DNA of 64,000 bases from Spongiihabitans sp965206355 (GCA_965206355.1 OZ242212.1:868001-932000); one strand, 5' to 3'. Positions 44,442 through 53,626 are shown, numbered from the stretch's first letter. Numbers and translations are program-made. The notes: generated by a model not told the origin, from the sequence alone.

Positions 44442-45930
44442 CGAGATTCAATCCGTCCACCACCTTGCCGGTCGCCAGAAACTCAACCAACGCCACCAGC
44501 GCCTTGGTGTCGCGCTTGCAGTATGCGCGCAGGTCGGCGGTCAATGATTCGACGCGCGCCGGGTCGGTGTCGGGATGAATCGCTTCCTCATAACCGATGC
44601 CCGCGCCGACGCCGTCCTGAACTTCGCCGAGGTCACTGTAGTCCAGATGGCGGGCGATGGTGGGGAGCACCGACTTGAGGGACCACGAGCCCAGCATGTC
44701 GGGGTGATAGTAATGCGCGCGCGTCACCGGCAATAAATCCACCAACCGCGCGATCACCAACCGAATATCATTGGCCAAATCCGGGAAGCGTTTGGCGAGT
44801 TTATTCAGGCATGTTTTCTCAAAAGAACTATAGACGAATATCGGGCCAGGCTCGCCGACCGTTCGCAACAAGGTTTCGGTGAACGACCGCATAGGTGGGT
44901 TGCCGGTGGTGTCGAGAAACTCGGCGTGGGTCAGTTCGCCCGGCGCGCGCGCTATGTGGCACGACCATTGAAACGGCAACTGCTGATAGGGGCGCGTGTC
45001 TTTCCAAATGGGCACCGCGAACGCGATGCTCTCAAAGTCGAGAAAATAACGCGGGTATGGCTGCTCGATAATGGTTTTCTTCGCCGCCGGATTCAACTCG
45101 GCCTTGCCGCTCACGGTCACCCGTCGCACCCATTCATGGATCGGATTGTCGAGATACCCCAGCGGTATAGCGCGGATGTCGTGTATACCTTCGGCTGCGA
45201 GCGCATTGGCTACCCGTTTGTTGTTATCCCGCGGCAGACAAGTCACCGGATACTGCGCGCCCGGCGCCGAGCAATGCTCGATGAACGGACACGGATACGG
45301 CGAGTTGCAGTGATCGCCGGTGTCGATGTTCGGCTGCTGGCCTTCCACAACCTGTTGGAATCTGCTCACCCAGCGCGTAACCTGCGACTTGCGCTCGGCG
45401 ATGGCGTCGCCCATGTCCTCAAAGCGCAACAAGCCGCGATAATCGCCATCGCCGCCATACATAAAATCGGTGTTGATGTGTGCCAACTCGACCCGCTCAA
45501 GGGGCACGCCAGCGCCTTCCAAAACCCAGGCTTGCACCGCGCAGTCCGGGTAATGCGGCGCCTTGACGCTGGCGCTGGATTTGACTTCCACCAAGCGATA
45601 ACCGGCATCGCCTTTGGTCAGAATATCCGCCATAACCAGAACATTCCGGTGAAAAAAAGCCCCCTCAAACACGGGCTTTTCCGGCGTCTCGGCGAGCACG
45701 CGCTGGGTGTCCGCTATGGCACTCACAAAATCCCCGTCGACCACCTTGATGAGATGGCCGTTTTCGTGCAACGCCCGGGCGATGTCGTTGACCTGGTTTC
45801 CGGCGTCGAAGCGATGCTGCACCTCCGCCGTCGGGGGCGCTCCCGCCTCGGGCTGATGAACCTCCAGCCAAAGTCGCTTCTCGCATTGCAGGCCGGAGAT
45901 GATTTTTGATTTGGACAGGCGTGTGGTCAT
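44434..45930 (-). CDS. DUF2779 protein: Cas4-like PD-(D/E)xK plus DnaQ-like nuclease
   Basis: A 498-residue two-domain protein starting MTTRLSKSKIISGLQCEKRLWLE. The N-terminal half looks like a Cas4/RecB-type nuclease: LVMADILTKG...YRLVEVKSS supplies the PD-(D/E)xK acids and lysine, and a Cys in LQCEKR plus three in CNSPYPCPFIEHC could bind an Fe-S cluster. The C-terminal half has RYFLDFESIAFAVPIW and AYCKRDTKALVALVEFL, matching DnaQ/RNase H-like exonucleases of the DUF2779 family. Very G+C-rich codons. It was coupled to a now truncated WYL regulator. Function is unproven; DNA repair or defence is an inference. Confidence 0.8.
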   Translation of the reverse strand: MTTRLSKSKIISGLQCEKRLWLEVHQPEAGAPPTAEVQHRFDAGNQVNDIARALHENGHLIKVVDGDFVSAIADTQRVLAETPEKPVFEGAFFHRNVLVMADILTKGDAGYRLVEVKSSASVKAPHYPDCAVQAWVLEGAGVPLERVELAHINTDFMYGGDGDYRGLLRFEDMGDAIAERKSQVTRWVSRFQQVVEGQQPNIDTGDHCNSPYPCPFIEHCSAPGAQYPVTCLPRDNNKRVANALAAEGIHDIRAIPLGYLDNPIHEWVRRVTVSGKAELNPAAKKTIIEQPYPRYFLDFESIAFAVPIWKDTRPYQQLPFQWSCHIARAPGELTHAEFLDTTGNPPMRSFTETLLRTVGEPGPIFVYSSFEKTCLNKLAKRFPDLANDIRLVIARLVDLLPVTRAHYYHPDMLGSWSLKSVLPTIARHLDYSDLGEVQDGVGAGIGYEEAIHPDTDPARVESLTADLRAYCKRDTKALVALVEFLATGKVVDGLNLDA

Positions 45931-46060
45931 GGGGTTATTTCTGCATGGGTTTTCAGTAGATAACATCATCAAAAAAGATGCCATCAAAAATATAGTTGGT
46001 GATAGCTTTCCTGGTGGTGGTTTGGCGAACGATAACCCGGCTATGCGACGAAATGTGTCG

Positions 46061-46199
46061 TTAGTCGGGACGGGTGCAAATAAAAATCCCGCGTTGGGGC
46101 GCGGGGTGGCCTTCGATGGTTTGGCTGGCAACGACCGGGTCGAGAAAATCCGCCAGCGACTCGAATTCCATCCATTCGGTCGCGCGTTGTACGGTTGAA
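46061..46199 (-). pseudogene. C-terminal stump of an unknown G+C-rich gene
   Basis: Upstream of the DUF2779 gene on the minus strand, one frame reads RATEWMEFESLADFLDPVVASQ, continues for 20 residues and stops at 46061. Third positions are mostly G or C, as in the neighbouring nuclease gene, so this is probably the end of a real gene whose 5' part was removed by the IS5 remnant beginning near 46191. I do not recognise the product. Confidence 0.5.
46081..46105 (-). terminator. Rho-independent terminator on the minus strand
   Basis: Read on the minus strand, CCCGCG-CCCCAA-CGCGGG is followed by ATTTTTA. The stem lies in the last codons of the truncated upstream gene, about 150 bp before the DUF2779 start, so the nuclease gene would need its own promoter. 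Confidence 0.7.
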
Positions 46200-46479
46200 C
46201 CTGTCTTTAGGGTGTTAAAGCTACACGACGGGATGGGAAAAGACCGCTACCTGGGTCTTGGCCGTAACCGCACGCGCTTTGAGTTGACGTGCGTCGCCCA
46301 CACTATCAAGCGGGGTTTATCAATTCAGCAGGCAAGTTGCACCTAAAAAATGAAACAGGGTGGGAAGATGGACATAGTCCAACAAATACGGCTGATGTAG
46401 TGTTTTTGGGGCATTTTTCTCAAAAAAAGGCTCGTTTGAAGAAACGAGAGGCTATATAGCGTGTCCGCGCAAAGGCCTC
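46191..46479 (+). mobile_element. IS5-family remnant, 3' end
   Basis: The frame 46191-46346 reads TVEPVFRVLKLHDGMGKDR, then YLGLGRNRTRFELTCVAHTIKRG, the C-terminal part of an IS5-type DDE transposase. About 120 bp further on, CGCGCAAAGGCCTC (46466-46479) is a slightly mutated version of the MITE terminal repeat CGTGCAAAGGTCTC. The 5' part is missing. It links the MITE ends to an IS5-like element. Confidence 0.7.
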
Positions 46480-46549
46480 AAGATATTTTTTTCCTTCCCC
46501 AGTGTTCATCCACTTCTTAATACCTTCATTATTGATTTGAATTTAACCG

Positions 46550-46690
46550 ATGCAATTCGAAAACACCGGTAAGTCGGGCGCAAAAGCTAGCATTGTTGCC
46601 AAGCGAGTGGAAAAGAAACGGGTTACCGATTATGGCGTTGTGGTTGCCGATGGAAATGGGGCAATCACCTTATACTTTAGCCTAACATAA
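46550..46690 (+). CDS. Possible 46-residue ORF, unrecognised
   Basis: An open frame from ATG 46550 reads MQFENTGKSGAKASIVAKR and ends ITLYFSLT before TAA 46690, eight bases before the MITE. No clear ribosome binding site precedes it and I do not recognise the product. It could be a gene fragment left between the IS5 remnant and the MITE. Confidence 0.2.
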   Translation: MQFENTGKSGAKASIVAKRVEKKRVTDYGVVVADGNGAITLYFSLT

Positions 46691-46697
46691 ATTAGAT

Positions 46698-46859
46698 GAG
46701 ACCTTTGCACGAAAGCCATTTCACCTGCATGCTGCGTCGCCTAAAAGCGCCTACTGTTGGTAAAATCGTACTCAATCGGTCATTTATAAGCATAAACTCC
46801 CTCATTCCGTGCGTTTTTGCCTTGCCTAAAAGCGAAATCATCTTCCGTGCAAAGGTCTC
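46698..46859 (-). repeat. MITE, complete 162-bp copy
   Basis: Terminal repeats GAGACCTTTGCACG and CGTGCAAAGGTCTC are intact, and the element is flanked by the 5-bp duplication TAGAT. It lies opposite to the 10.4- and 53.6-kb copies and has 23 extra bases near 46736-46770. It sits 21 bp beyond the ratB stop, and could influence the 3' end of that transcript. Confidence 0.95.
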
Positions 46860-46880
46860 TAGATAAAGTTCCCCAGACCC

Positions 46881-47168
46881 TTATTTGATATGCCCGGATT
46901 TGGCGCGTAATCGTCTTGCTTCGGTGGGTGATATCCATAATGGGCGATAAATTTCTACTCGGTCGTTATCCGATAAATTGAAATCCAGACTCCGTTTTAA
47001 TCCATATACCCCGACCTCATCCGTTTCCACATTGATTTGTGGATACTTGTCGCAGATTTTAGATTGCACAATCGCCTGACCGATGGTAGTGCCTTGGGGG
47101 CAGCAAATTCTCACCACTTCCTGATGCTCTGGCAGCGCATAGACCACGCTGATATGTATTTTAGTCAT
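46881..47168 (-). CDS. ratB: RnfH family protein (RatB)
   Basis: A 95-residue ubiquitin-like beta-grasp protein. ISVVYALPEHQEVVRICCPQGTTIGQAI and VGVYGLKRSLDFNLSDNDRVEIYRPL are conserved in the RnfH/RatB family. The E. coli homologue is encoded after ratA, as here, 16 bp apart. Its role is unknown; sulphur transfer or complex assembly has been suggested for beta-grasp relatives. The MITE sits just after the stop, where bamE-side genes might be expected. Confidence 0.9.
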   Translation of the reverse strand: MTKIHISVVYALPEHQEVVRICCPQGTTIGQAIVQSKICDKYPQINVETDEVGVYGLKRSLDFNLSDNDRVEIYRPLWISPTEARRLRAKSGHIK

Positions 47169-47184
47169 GCTCTATTATGCGTCG

Positions 47185-47625
47185 TTATGGGTGCTTTGGA
47201 TATATTTCATCCGCTCTGCTACAAAATGATTCTATCATGGAGTCGGCAATGCGCTTAAAAACGGGACCAATAACCATGGCAACGGCTTTACTGGAAAAAT
47301 CGAATTCCAGATGCAGGGTGATTTTCGATGCAGTGGCCGTTAATGGGGTAAATTCCCACATTCCTGAGAGTGCGCTAAACGGCCCATCAATCAAGCTAAT
47401 CAGTGTTTTTTCATTGCCGATTAACTGGTTTTTGGTGGTAAACCGCTGGTTAATGCCTTTGAAGGCGATGGTGACTGTCGCAATCACTTCATTTTCAGTG
47501 CGACTTAATTCTTCAGAAGCACCACACCATGGTAAAAACTCGGAATATTGCTGTACATTATTGATCAATGTAAACATATCCTCGGCACGGTGCATGACCA
47601 ACGCAGAACGGTTGACTATAAACAT
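47185..47625 (-). CDS. ratA: RatA/PasT, START-domain (Coq10-like) protein
   Basis: A 146-residue helix-grip protein of the Coq10/RatA family. NRSALVMHRAEDMFTLINNVQQYSEFLPWCGASEE is the family N terminus, with FTTKNQLIGNEKTLISLIDGPFSALSGMWEFTPL in the middle. Homologues bind ubiquinone or associate with 70S ribosomes; E. coli RatA/PasT has been described in both ways. It is divergent from smpB with 146 bp between, the conserved gammaproteobacterial arrangement. Confidence 0.92.
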   Translation of the reverse strand: MFIVNRSALVMHRAEDMFTLINNVQQYSEFLPWCGASEELSRTENEVIATVTIAFKGINQRFTTKNQLIGNEKTLISLIDGPFSALSGMWEFTPLTATASKITLHLEFDFSSKAVAMVIGPVFKRIADSMIESFCSRADEIYPKHP

Positions 47626-47771
47626 GGTGCAGGGACTATTCCAGACAAATTATTGACAGGTGGATTATACTTCAGCCGTTAGCAGTAATCATAACAGCCC
47701 AGACAAGACAGCTCGGATAGGACAGCCCGACAGGACAGCAACCGCCGCGTATTATATGATTCCTCTGAAAA

Positions 47772-48242
47772 ATGGCAAAAAGTAAAAAAGACACCCCGTC
47801 CAACACCATCGCGCTTAACCGAAAAGCAAAGCATGATTATACCCTTGAGGATCAGTTTGAAGCGGGTATTGTGTTGGAGGGCTGGGAAGTCAAGAGTTTG
47901 CGCGATGGGCGGGCGCAGCTCAAAGAGAGCTATGTTTCAGTCTATCAGGGCGAAGTCTATTTACTCGGCGCCCATTTTTCACCGCTGGCATCAGCCTCCA
48001 CGCATGTCAATCCGATACCCACTCGCAAAAGAAAGCTACTACTACACAGCAAAGAAATCAGCAAGCTGATTGGTGCCACCGAGCGCGAGGGCTATACTCT
48101 CGTGCCGCTTAGTCTGTATTGGCAATGTGGTCGGGCAAAATTAAAAATTGCCCTGGCAAAAGGTAAAAAACAATACGACAAGCGTCAAGCCGTAAAACAA
48201 CGGGACTGGGAACGGCACAAGCACCGTCTTTTGAAACAGTAA
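47772..48242 (+). CDS. smpB: SsrA-binding protein
   Basis: Partner of tmRNA in trans-translation, 156 residues. The OB-fold begins IALNRKAKHDYTLEDQFEAGIVLEGWEVKSLRDG and continues KESYVSV...LLGAHFSPLASASTHVNP; the C-terminal tail KGKKQYDKRQAVKQRDWERHK is the helix that mimics the missing codon. All match the family. The tmRNA gene, often adjacent, is not seen in the 470 bp that follow. Confidence 0.96.
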   Translation: MAKSKKDTPSNTIALNRKAKHDYTLEDQFEAGIVLEGWEVKSLRDGRAQLKESYVSVYQGEVYLLGAHFSPLASASTHVNPIPTRKRKLLLHSKEISKLIGATEREGYTLVPLSLYWQCGRAKLKIALAKGKKQYDKRQAVKQRDWERHKHRLLKQ

Positions 48243-48712
48243 CCGCACCCATCACACCTGCCAACCGAAGATTAAAAAAGACCTGTCTGCGGCTAACGTC
48301 CTGGTTATAATCGGTGGTGATAATGTGAAGTACGGTCTGTTGTTCCCATCCGCTCAACACCCTGACGGAGACAGCTCGGCTACCTGACGGATAGAGATAG
48401 CACGAATATGATTGACAGATGGAACTTTGTGATAAGATTGCTCTCGAAACATTGAGTTTGTGGTGCGTTACAGTCGTTTGCTTAACGAATGATTTGAAAC
48501 GGTGAACAAACAGCGATGGCTCCAGTTAAGGTTAGCCGCTACTCAATGTTACGATACCACACAATAAAAGAGTCTCCAGTAATTAGGTTTTTTCACGGTC
48601 GGTTTTGCTCCTCGGCAATATGCGCCTGCAGGTGATGGACAGGAAGTCCAAACGTTGCGATTGTGGAAAAAAACTAATGAACAGAGATGCTTGATAATAA
48701 AGGGAAATGATA
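48243..48712. other. Intergenic region with one copy of a dispersed repeat
   Basis: 470 bp between smpB and hfq. I searched for tmRNA and found neither its conserved 5' end nor a TCCACCA 3' end. GGTTTTGCTCCTCGGCAATA starts at 48601; together with the following ten bases it matches 50493-50523 at about 26 of 30 positions. The rest shows no recognisable gene. GGGAAATGATA precedes the hfq ATG. Confidence 0.5.
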
Positions 48713-49006
48713 ATGACACACTCAAGAGGCACTGCTTTACAAGAGCCGTTTTTAAATGTTTTAAGAAGAGAGCGAATTCCGGTATCGGTCTTTTTGGTAA
48801 ACGGTATAAAGTTGCAAGGTCAGATTGAATCATTTGATCAGTTTGTGATTTTATTGCGCAACTCGGTTAGCCAAATGATTTATAAGCACGCAATTTCAAC
48901 CATTGTTCCGGATCGACCGGTACGCCTCGTTGAGGAGGGGGAAGATGCCTATGATGAGGAGAATGACTATAATTCTGAAGCGACAAAAAATTTCGGGAAC
49001 GATTAG
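48713..49006 (+). CDS. hfq: RNA chaperone Hfq
   Basis: Sm-like hexameric RNA chaperone for small RNAs, 97 residues from ATG 48713. The Sm1 motif reads QEPFLNVLRRERIPVSVFLVNGIKLQGQIESFDQFVILLRN, with the proximal-face residues, and Sm2 reads YKHAISTIVPDRPV. The C-terminal tail is short and acidic (EEGEDAYDEENDYN). hflX follows 109 bp later; miaA, which usually precedes hfq, is missing here. Confidence 0.97.
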   Translation: MTHSRGTALQEPFLNVLRRERIPVSVFLVNGIKLQGQIESFDQFVILLRNSVSQMIYKHAISTIVPDRPVRLVEEGEDAYDEENDYNSEATKNFGND

Positions 49007-49115
49007 CTGGAAACCACTGTCTCGGTGCAGGTCAGGATTTTTAGGATTTTGGAGATAGCGCACCCTGTTTAAGCATATAGAGCAGGTTACTATTGACGGC
49101 CAGCACGCTAATCCA

Positions 49116-50429
49116 GTGGAGCGGGCAATTTTGGTATGTCAGGTGCAGCGATCGTCTGTTGCGGCTGATGAGCGATTGCATAATGCGCTGTTGAGCGGTC
49201 AGCGGTGTGGTTATGGCATATTGAAAGAACTCAATGAACTGGCAACTTCTGCCGTAGCGGAGGTTTGTGCTGAATTTGTTGCGGTGCGCCACAAGCCTGT
49301 TGCCGCTACCTTTATGGGTAAAGGCAAAGTTGAAGAGCTGGCTCAAATGGTTGCGGAGTATGATGCTACCCTTGTCATTTTTGATCATGCTATCAGCCCT
49401 GTTCAAGAAAGGAATATTGAAGGCATTGTCCAGTGTCGGGTACTTGACCGTGCCGGACTGATTCTGGATATATTTGCCCAGCGAGCGACCTCAAGTGAAG
49501 GCAAACTGCAAGTAGAGCTGGCGCAACTAAAACACCTGTCAACCCGTCTGGTACGAGGCTGGACACATCTGGAGCGACAAAAAGGCGGTATCGGTCTGCG
49601 CGGTCCGGGTGAATCCCAATTAGAGACGGATCGGCGTTTGATTGGCGTGCGTATAAAGACATTAACCGGTCGCCTTGATAAGGTTGAAGCGCAACGTTCA
49701 CTGCGCCGACGGGCACGTCATCGCACCCCGATTCCGACTGTTTCTCTGGTCGGTTATACCAATGCGGGGAAATCATCATTATTCAATGCCCTAACTGGAG
49801 CCGATGTGGTGGTTAAGGATAAATTGTTTGCCACTTTAGATCCCACTATGCGCCGTGTGGAATTGCCCGGTTTTGGGGCAATCGTTCTTTCAGACACCGT
49901 TGGCTTCGTGCGCGAATTACCACATGCTTTGGTAGCCGCATTCCACTCCACTTTGGAAGAAGTGGTCAGTGCCACTTGTTTACTGCTGGTGAGTGATATA
50001 TCTGATCCGGACCATCTGGAACTACGCTGCCACGTTGAACAGGTGTTGGATAAAATTGGTGCTGGCGATATCCCGATTATCCATATTTATAACAAAATAG
50101 ATTTGACTGGCGAGCCGGTAAAAACTGTCCGTGCCAATAACGAACAGCGGATTGACAGGATATGGTTGTCCGCCGAAACCGGTGACGGGGTCGGATTTGT
50201 AGAGCAGGCACTGGCACAACTTTTGGGTAAAGGGCATCAATATTACGTGATTAACCTGAAACCGCAGGCGGGGGCGTTACGCGCTCGCTTGTTTCAGCGT
50301 TGCCAGGTTATCAACGAGCAAGTCGATGACAGTGGTGCGATTACGATGAAGCTGAAAATGAACCCTGCCATGCGTGGTTGGTTAGAAGCCCAACAGCAAT
50401 ATCGCGGGCTATGGAATGACCTGTGCTGA
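49116..50429 (+). CDS. hflX: Ribosome-associated GTPase HflX
   Basis: GTPase that binds and splits stalled ribosomes, 437 residues. The N-terminal domain contains VGKGKVEEL-like FMGKGKVEELAQ and the linker RGWTHLERQKGGIGLRGPGESQLETDRR, diagnostic for HflX. The GTPase domain has G1 GYTNAGKSSLFNAL near residues 212-225, G3 DTVGFVRELPH and G4 NKID. The start is GTG 49116. It follows hfq as in E. coli; hflK and hflC, normally next, are absent. Confidence 0.95.
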   Translation: MERAILVCQVQRSSVAADERLHNALLSGQRCGYGILKELNELATSAVAEVCAEFVAVRHKPVAATFMGKGKVEELAQMVAEYDATLVIFDHAISPVQERNIEGIVQCRVLDRAGLILDIFAQRATSSEGKLQVELAQLKHLSTRLVRGWTHLERQKGGIGLRGPGESQLETDRRLIGVRIKTLTGRLDKVEAQRSLRRRARHRTPIPTVSLVGYTNAGKSSLFNALTGADVVVKDKLFATLDPTMRRVELPGFGAIVLSDTVGFVRELPHALVAAFHSTLEEVVSATCLLLVSDISDPDHLELRCHVEQVLDKIGAGDIPIIHIYNKIDLTGEPVKTVRANNEQRIDRIWLSAETGDGVGFVEQALAQLLGKGHQYYVINLKPQAGALRARLFQRCQVINEQVDDSGAITMKLKMNPAMRGWLEAQQQYRGLWNDLC

Positions 50430-50892
50430 TGACTCGGTCAATGACAAAGCTAAAATTAGACCTTTGCGAATGATAGGAAGTGCGGTCTTACCGATTTTTG
50501 CTGCTCGGCAATATGCTCCTGCATTATCTGCACTTCTGCCTTCCATGACGATCGATTTGATTTATATAAAAGTCTCATTTTGACATAGACGACGGCATGG
50601 ATGCAGGAGGTAGAGCTGAGTCTGGAACAGAAGTCGAGAGCACAGAGATTATGCTACAAAAACTCCCGCTGCCTACCACAGGCATTCCTTATCAGCAAGG
50701 AGTTCAATGGCGATGTATTCGCAATTCGTAATTTTATTACCGCGCCGTCTATGATAAAATCACGCCTTCACAATTTTAGATTGGCGGGCAAACGCGGCTG
50801 GGGTATGAAAGGGCTTAATGGCTTGATTAGACCAATGCGCCATACCACTTTAACAACCTCCCAATGACAATCGTAAATATAATTTCGCCGCA
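50430..50892. other. Intergenic region with repeat fragments
   Basis: 463 bp between hflX and gyrA. AGACCTTTGCG at 50458 resembles the MITE/IS5 terminus GAGACCTTTGCACG, and GATTTTTGCTGCTCGGCAAT at 50493 starts a segment shared with 48601-48630. AAAAGTCTC near 50567 may be the other decayed end. A frame from 50601 to 50867 is open but I do not recognise its 88-residue product. Confidence 0.45.
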
Positions 50893-53535
50893 ATGACAGA
50901 AACGCCTTTCGCAAAAGAAACGCTTCCAGCCAATCTGGAAAAAGAGATGCGGCAATCCTACCTTGATTATGCCATGAGCGTCATCGTAGGACGTGCCCTG
51001 CCCGATATTCGTGATGGACTCAAACCGGTGCATCGGCGGGTGTTGTATGCGATGTCGGTGCTTGGCAATGACTGGAATAAGGCCTATAAAAAATCGGCGC
51101 GGGTGGTCGGGGATGTAATCGGTAAGTACCATCCTCACGGAGATACGGCAGTTTATGACACCATCGTGCGCATGGCACAGGATTTTTCCATGCGTTATAT
51201 GCTGGTTGATGGGCAGGGTAACTTTGGCTCGGTGGACGGTGATTCGCCGGCGGCGATGCGTTATACCGAAATACGTCTGGCGCGTATTGCCCACGAACTG
51301 TTAGCCGACCTCGATAAGGAAACCGTGGATTTTGCTCCGAACTACGATGAAACGGAAATTCAGCCACTGGTTTTGCCGACTCGGCTACCGAATTTGCTGG
51401 TTAATGGTTCTACCGGTATTGCTGTGGGTATGGCGACCAACATTCCGCCACATAATCTGGGTGAGACGATTGATGCCTGTTTCGCACTGATGAATAACAG
51501 TGAAATCAGTGTTGCAGAACTGATGGAGTCGCTGCCGGGTCCTGATTTTCCGACCGCTGGCATTATCAATGGGCGTAGCGGCATCCGTCAGGCGTATGAG
51601 ACTGGACGGGGTCGGATTTATGTGCGTGCGCGTACTGAAATTGAAAGCAACAGTAATGGACGTGAATCCATTATCGTTCACGAATTGCCCTATCAGGTCA
51701 ACAAGGCGAGATTGATGGAAAAAATTGCCGATCTGGTTAAAAATAAACGTATTGAGGGTATTTCTGCGATGCGTGATGAATCCGATAAATCAGGCATGCG
51801 TATGGTGATCGAGATAAAAAGGGGTGAGCAGTCAGAGGTGGTTCTGAATAATTTATACAAACAAACCCAGTTGCAAACTGTCTTTGGCATCAACATGGTG
51901 GCGTTGAGCAGAAACCAGCCGAATATATTTAATCTCAAAGAAATACTCAATGAATTCATTAAACACCGGCGGGAAGTCGTTACCCGCAGAAGCCTATTTG
52001 AGCTCAAAAAAGCGCGTAACCGCGCCCATATTCTTGAAGGTTTAGCGGTTGCGCTAACCAATATAGACGAGATTATTTCGTTGATTAAAGCGGCGCAAAC
52101 TCCGGCGCAGGCAAAAGAAGATTTGTTGAGCAAAATCTGGCAAGCCGGTACGGTGGCAGCAATGTTGTCGCGCAGTGATGCGAATTTATCCCGTCCTGAT
52201 GGTCTGGATGAAAGATATGGCATGACAGCGGACGGTTATCAACTATCGCCGCAGCAGGCGCAGGCTATTTTGGAGATGCGACTGCATCGGCTGACTGGTC
52301 TTGAACAGGACAAAATTTACAAAGAATATACTGAAATCATTGATGAGATTCTGGCCTTGCTGGAAATTCTGGAGCGTCCGCAGCGCTTGGTGGAAGTAAT
52401 TCGCGAGGAGTTGCAGGATATTCGTGATCGCTACGGCGATGCGCGGCGCACAGAAATTATTGCCAGTGAGATTGATTTATCTATGGAGGATTTGATTCCC
52501 GAAGAGGAAGTGGTGGTGACTATTTCCCATGACGGTTATGCTAAATCACAACCGATCTCGGATTACCGCGCTCAGAAACGAGGGGGAAAAGGCAGAATTG
52601 CGACCCGCACCAAAGAAGAAGATTTTGTCAGTCGAATGTTTGTGGCAAATTCGCATGACACCATATTGTGCTTTTCTAATACCGGCAAGGTTTATTGGCT
52701 CAGGGTGTTCCAGCTCCCGCAAGCCGGACGGCAGGCAAGGGGCAAACCGCTGGTGAATTTGCTACCACTGGATGCCGACGAACAGGTGACCACAGTATTA
52801 CCCATCAAAGGTTATGAGGAGGGCACCAATATCCTTATGGCGACAGCGCGCGGTATCATTAAAAAATGCCGTTTGAATGATTTTTCACGACCGCGAACTT
52901 CGGGCATCAAAGCCGTCAATTTGCAAAATCATGACCATTTGATTGGTGCGGTACTGACCCATGGCGATGATGATCTGCTGTTGATTAGTGATGCTGGCAA
53001 GGCGGCGCGCTGTTCAGAAAAAAATATTCGGCTGGTCGGGCGAGTGGCAAGAGGAGTCAGGGGGATTCGTTTGGACAAAAACCAAAATGTTATCTCACTG
53101 ATGGTATTACCGGCAGCCGATGACAAGGTGAATATTGATGTGCCCGCGACTGCTGGCAATGGCGAGACCTTGTCGGCACCGACCATTCTAACCTGCACCA
53201 TACATGGCTACGGTAAGCGCAGCCCGATTGCCGATTTTCCGCGTAAAAATCGGGGGGGTAAAGGGGTTATTGCCATAAAAACTTCGAGTCGCAATGGTAT
53301 GGTGGTCAGCGCACAGATTGTTAATCAAGCCGACGAGGTTATGTTGATTACCGATGGTGGTATCCTGATTCGTACCCGTATCGCTGAAATTTCCGTGCAG
53401 GGTAGAAATACCCAAGGGGTAAGATTGATTTCACTGAAAAAAGATGAACGATTAGTTAGTGTCGGCAAAGTGGAGGATGTGGATAGCGTTGAGGACGAGG
53501 CAGAAGAGAATCCGGCGAATAGGCTCATTCATTAA
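50893..53535 (+). CDS. gyrA: DNA gyrase subunit A
   Basis: Cleavage-religation subunit of gyrase, 880 residues. MRQSYLDYAMSVIVGRALPDIRDGLKPVHRRVLYAM opens the domain, the catalytic Tyr is in AAMRYTE near residue 124, and the GyrA box QKRGGKG (residue about 560) marks the C-terminal DNA-wrapping pinwheel. In the quinolone region, HPHGDTAVYD has Thr at the position of E. coli Ser83 (here 85) and keeps Asp87 (here 89), as in several wild-type gammaproteobacteria. It is followed by a MITE, then pheA; serC is missing from its usual place. Confidence 0.97.
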   Translation: MTETPFAKETLPANLEKEMRQSYLDYAMSVIVGRALPDIRDGLKPVHRRVLYAMSVLGNDWNKAYKKSARVVGDVIGKYHPHGDTAVYDTIVRMAQDFSMRYMLVDGQGNFGSVDGDSPAAMRYTEIRLARIAHELLADLDKETVDFAPNYDETEIQPLVLPTRLPNLLVNGSTGIAVGMATNIPPHNLGETIDACFALMNNSEISVAELMESLPGPDFPTAGIINGRSGIRQAYETGRGRIYVRARTEIESNSNGRESIIVHELPYQVNKARLMEKIADLVKNKRIEGISAMRDESDKSGMRMVIEIKRGEQSEVVLNNLYKQTQLQTVFGINMVALSRNQPNIFNLKEILNEFIKHRREVVTRRSLFELKKARNRAHILEGLAVALTNIDEIISLIKAAQTPAQAKEDLLSKIWQAGTVAAMLSRSDANLSRPDGLDERYGMTADGYQLSPQQAQAILEMRLHRLTGLEQDKIYKEYTEIIDEILALLEILERPQRLVEVIREELQDIRDRYGDARRTEIIASEIDLSMEDLIPEEEVVVTISHDGYAKSQPISDYRAQKRGGKGRIATRTKEEDFVSRMFVANSHDTILCFSNTGKVYWLRVFQLPQAGRQARGKPLVNLLPLDADEQVTTVLPIKGYEEGTNILMATARGIIKKCRLNDFSRPRTSGIKAVNLQNHDHLIGAVLTHGDDDLLLISDAGKAARCSEKNIRLVGRVARGVRGIRLDKNQNVISLMVLPAADDKVNIDVPATAGNGETLSAPTILTCTIHGYGKRSPIADFPRKNRGGKGVIAIKTSSRNGMVVSAQIVNQADEVMLITDGGILIRTRIAEISVQGRNTQGVRLISLKKDERLVSVGKVEDVDSVEDEAEENPANRLIH

Positions 53536-53626
53536 ACAAAGTGTTGTGATTAAGTCGGATTTCTTGGTTGTGGCTAGGTGTTGCTATCCGTAAAAAAATA
53601 GATAGCGCTATTCTGAAACTGTAATT

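Noticed and set aside
44926..45909. Plus-strand open frame of 327 codons opposite the DUF2779 gene
   Set aside because: High G+C creates long antisense frames. The minus-strand frame carries the PD-(D/E)xK, Cys and DnaQ motifs, while this one has none.
48243..48712. Possible tmRNA gene next to smpB
   Set aside because: Neither the conserved 5' sequence, a tag-peptide frame, nor a tRNA-like 3' end is visible.
50601..50867. 88-codon open frame before gyrA
   Set aside because: No motif, no clear ribosome binding site, and it overlaps a stretch with decayed repeat ends; I keep it as unrecognised spacer.
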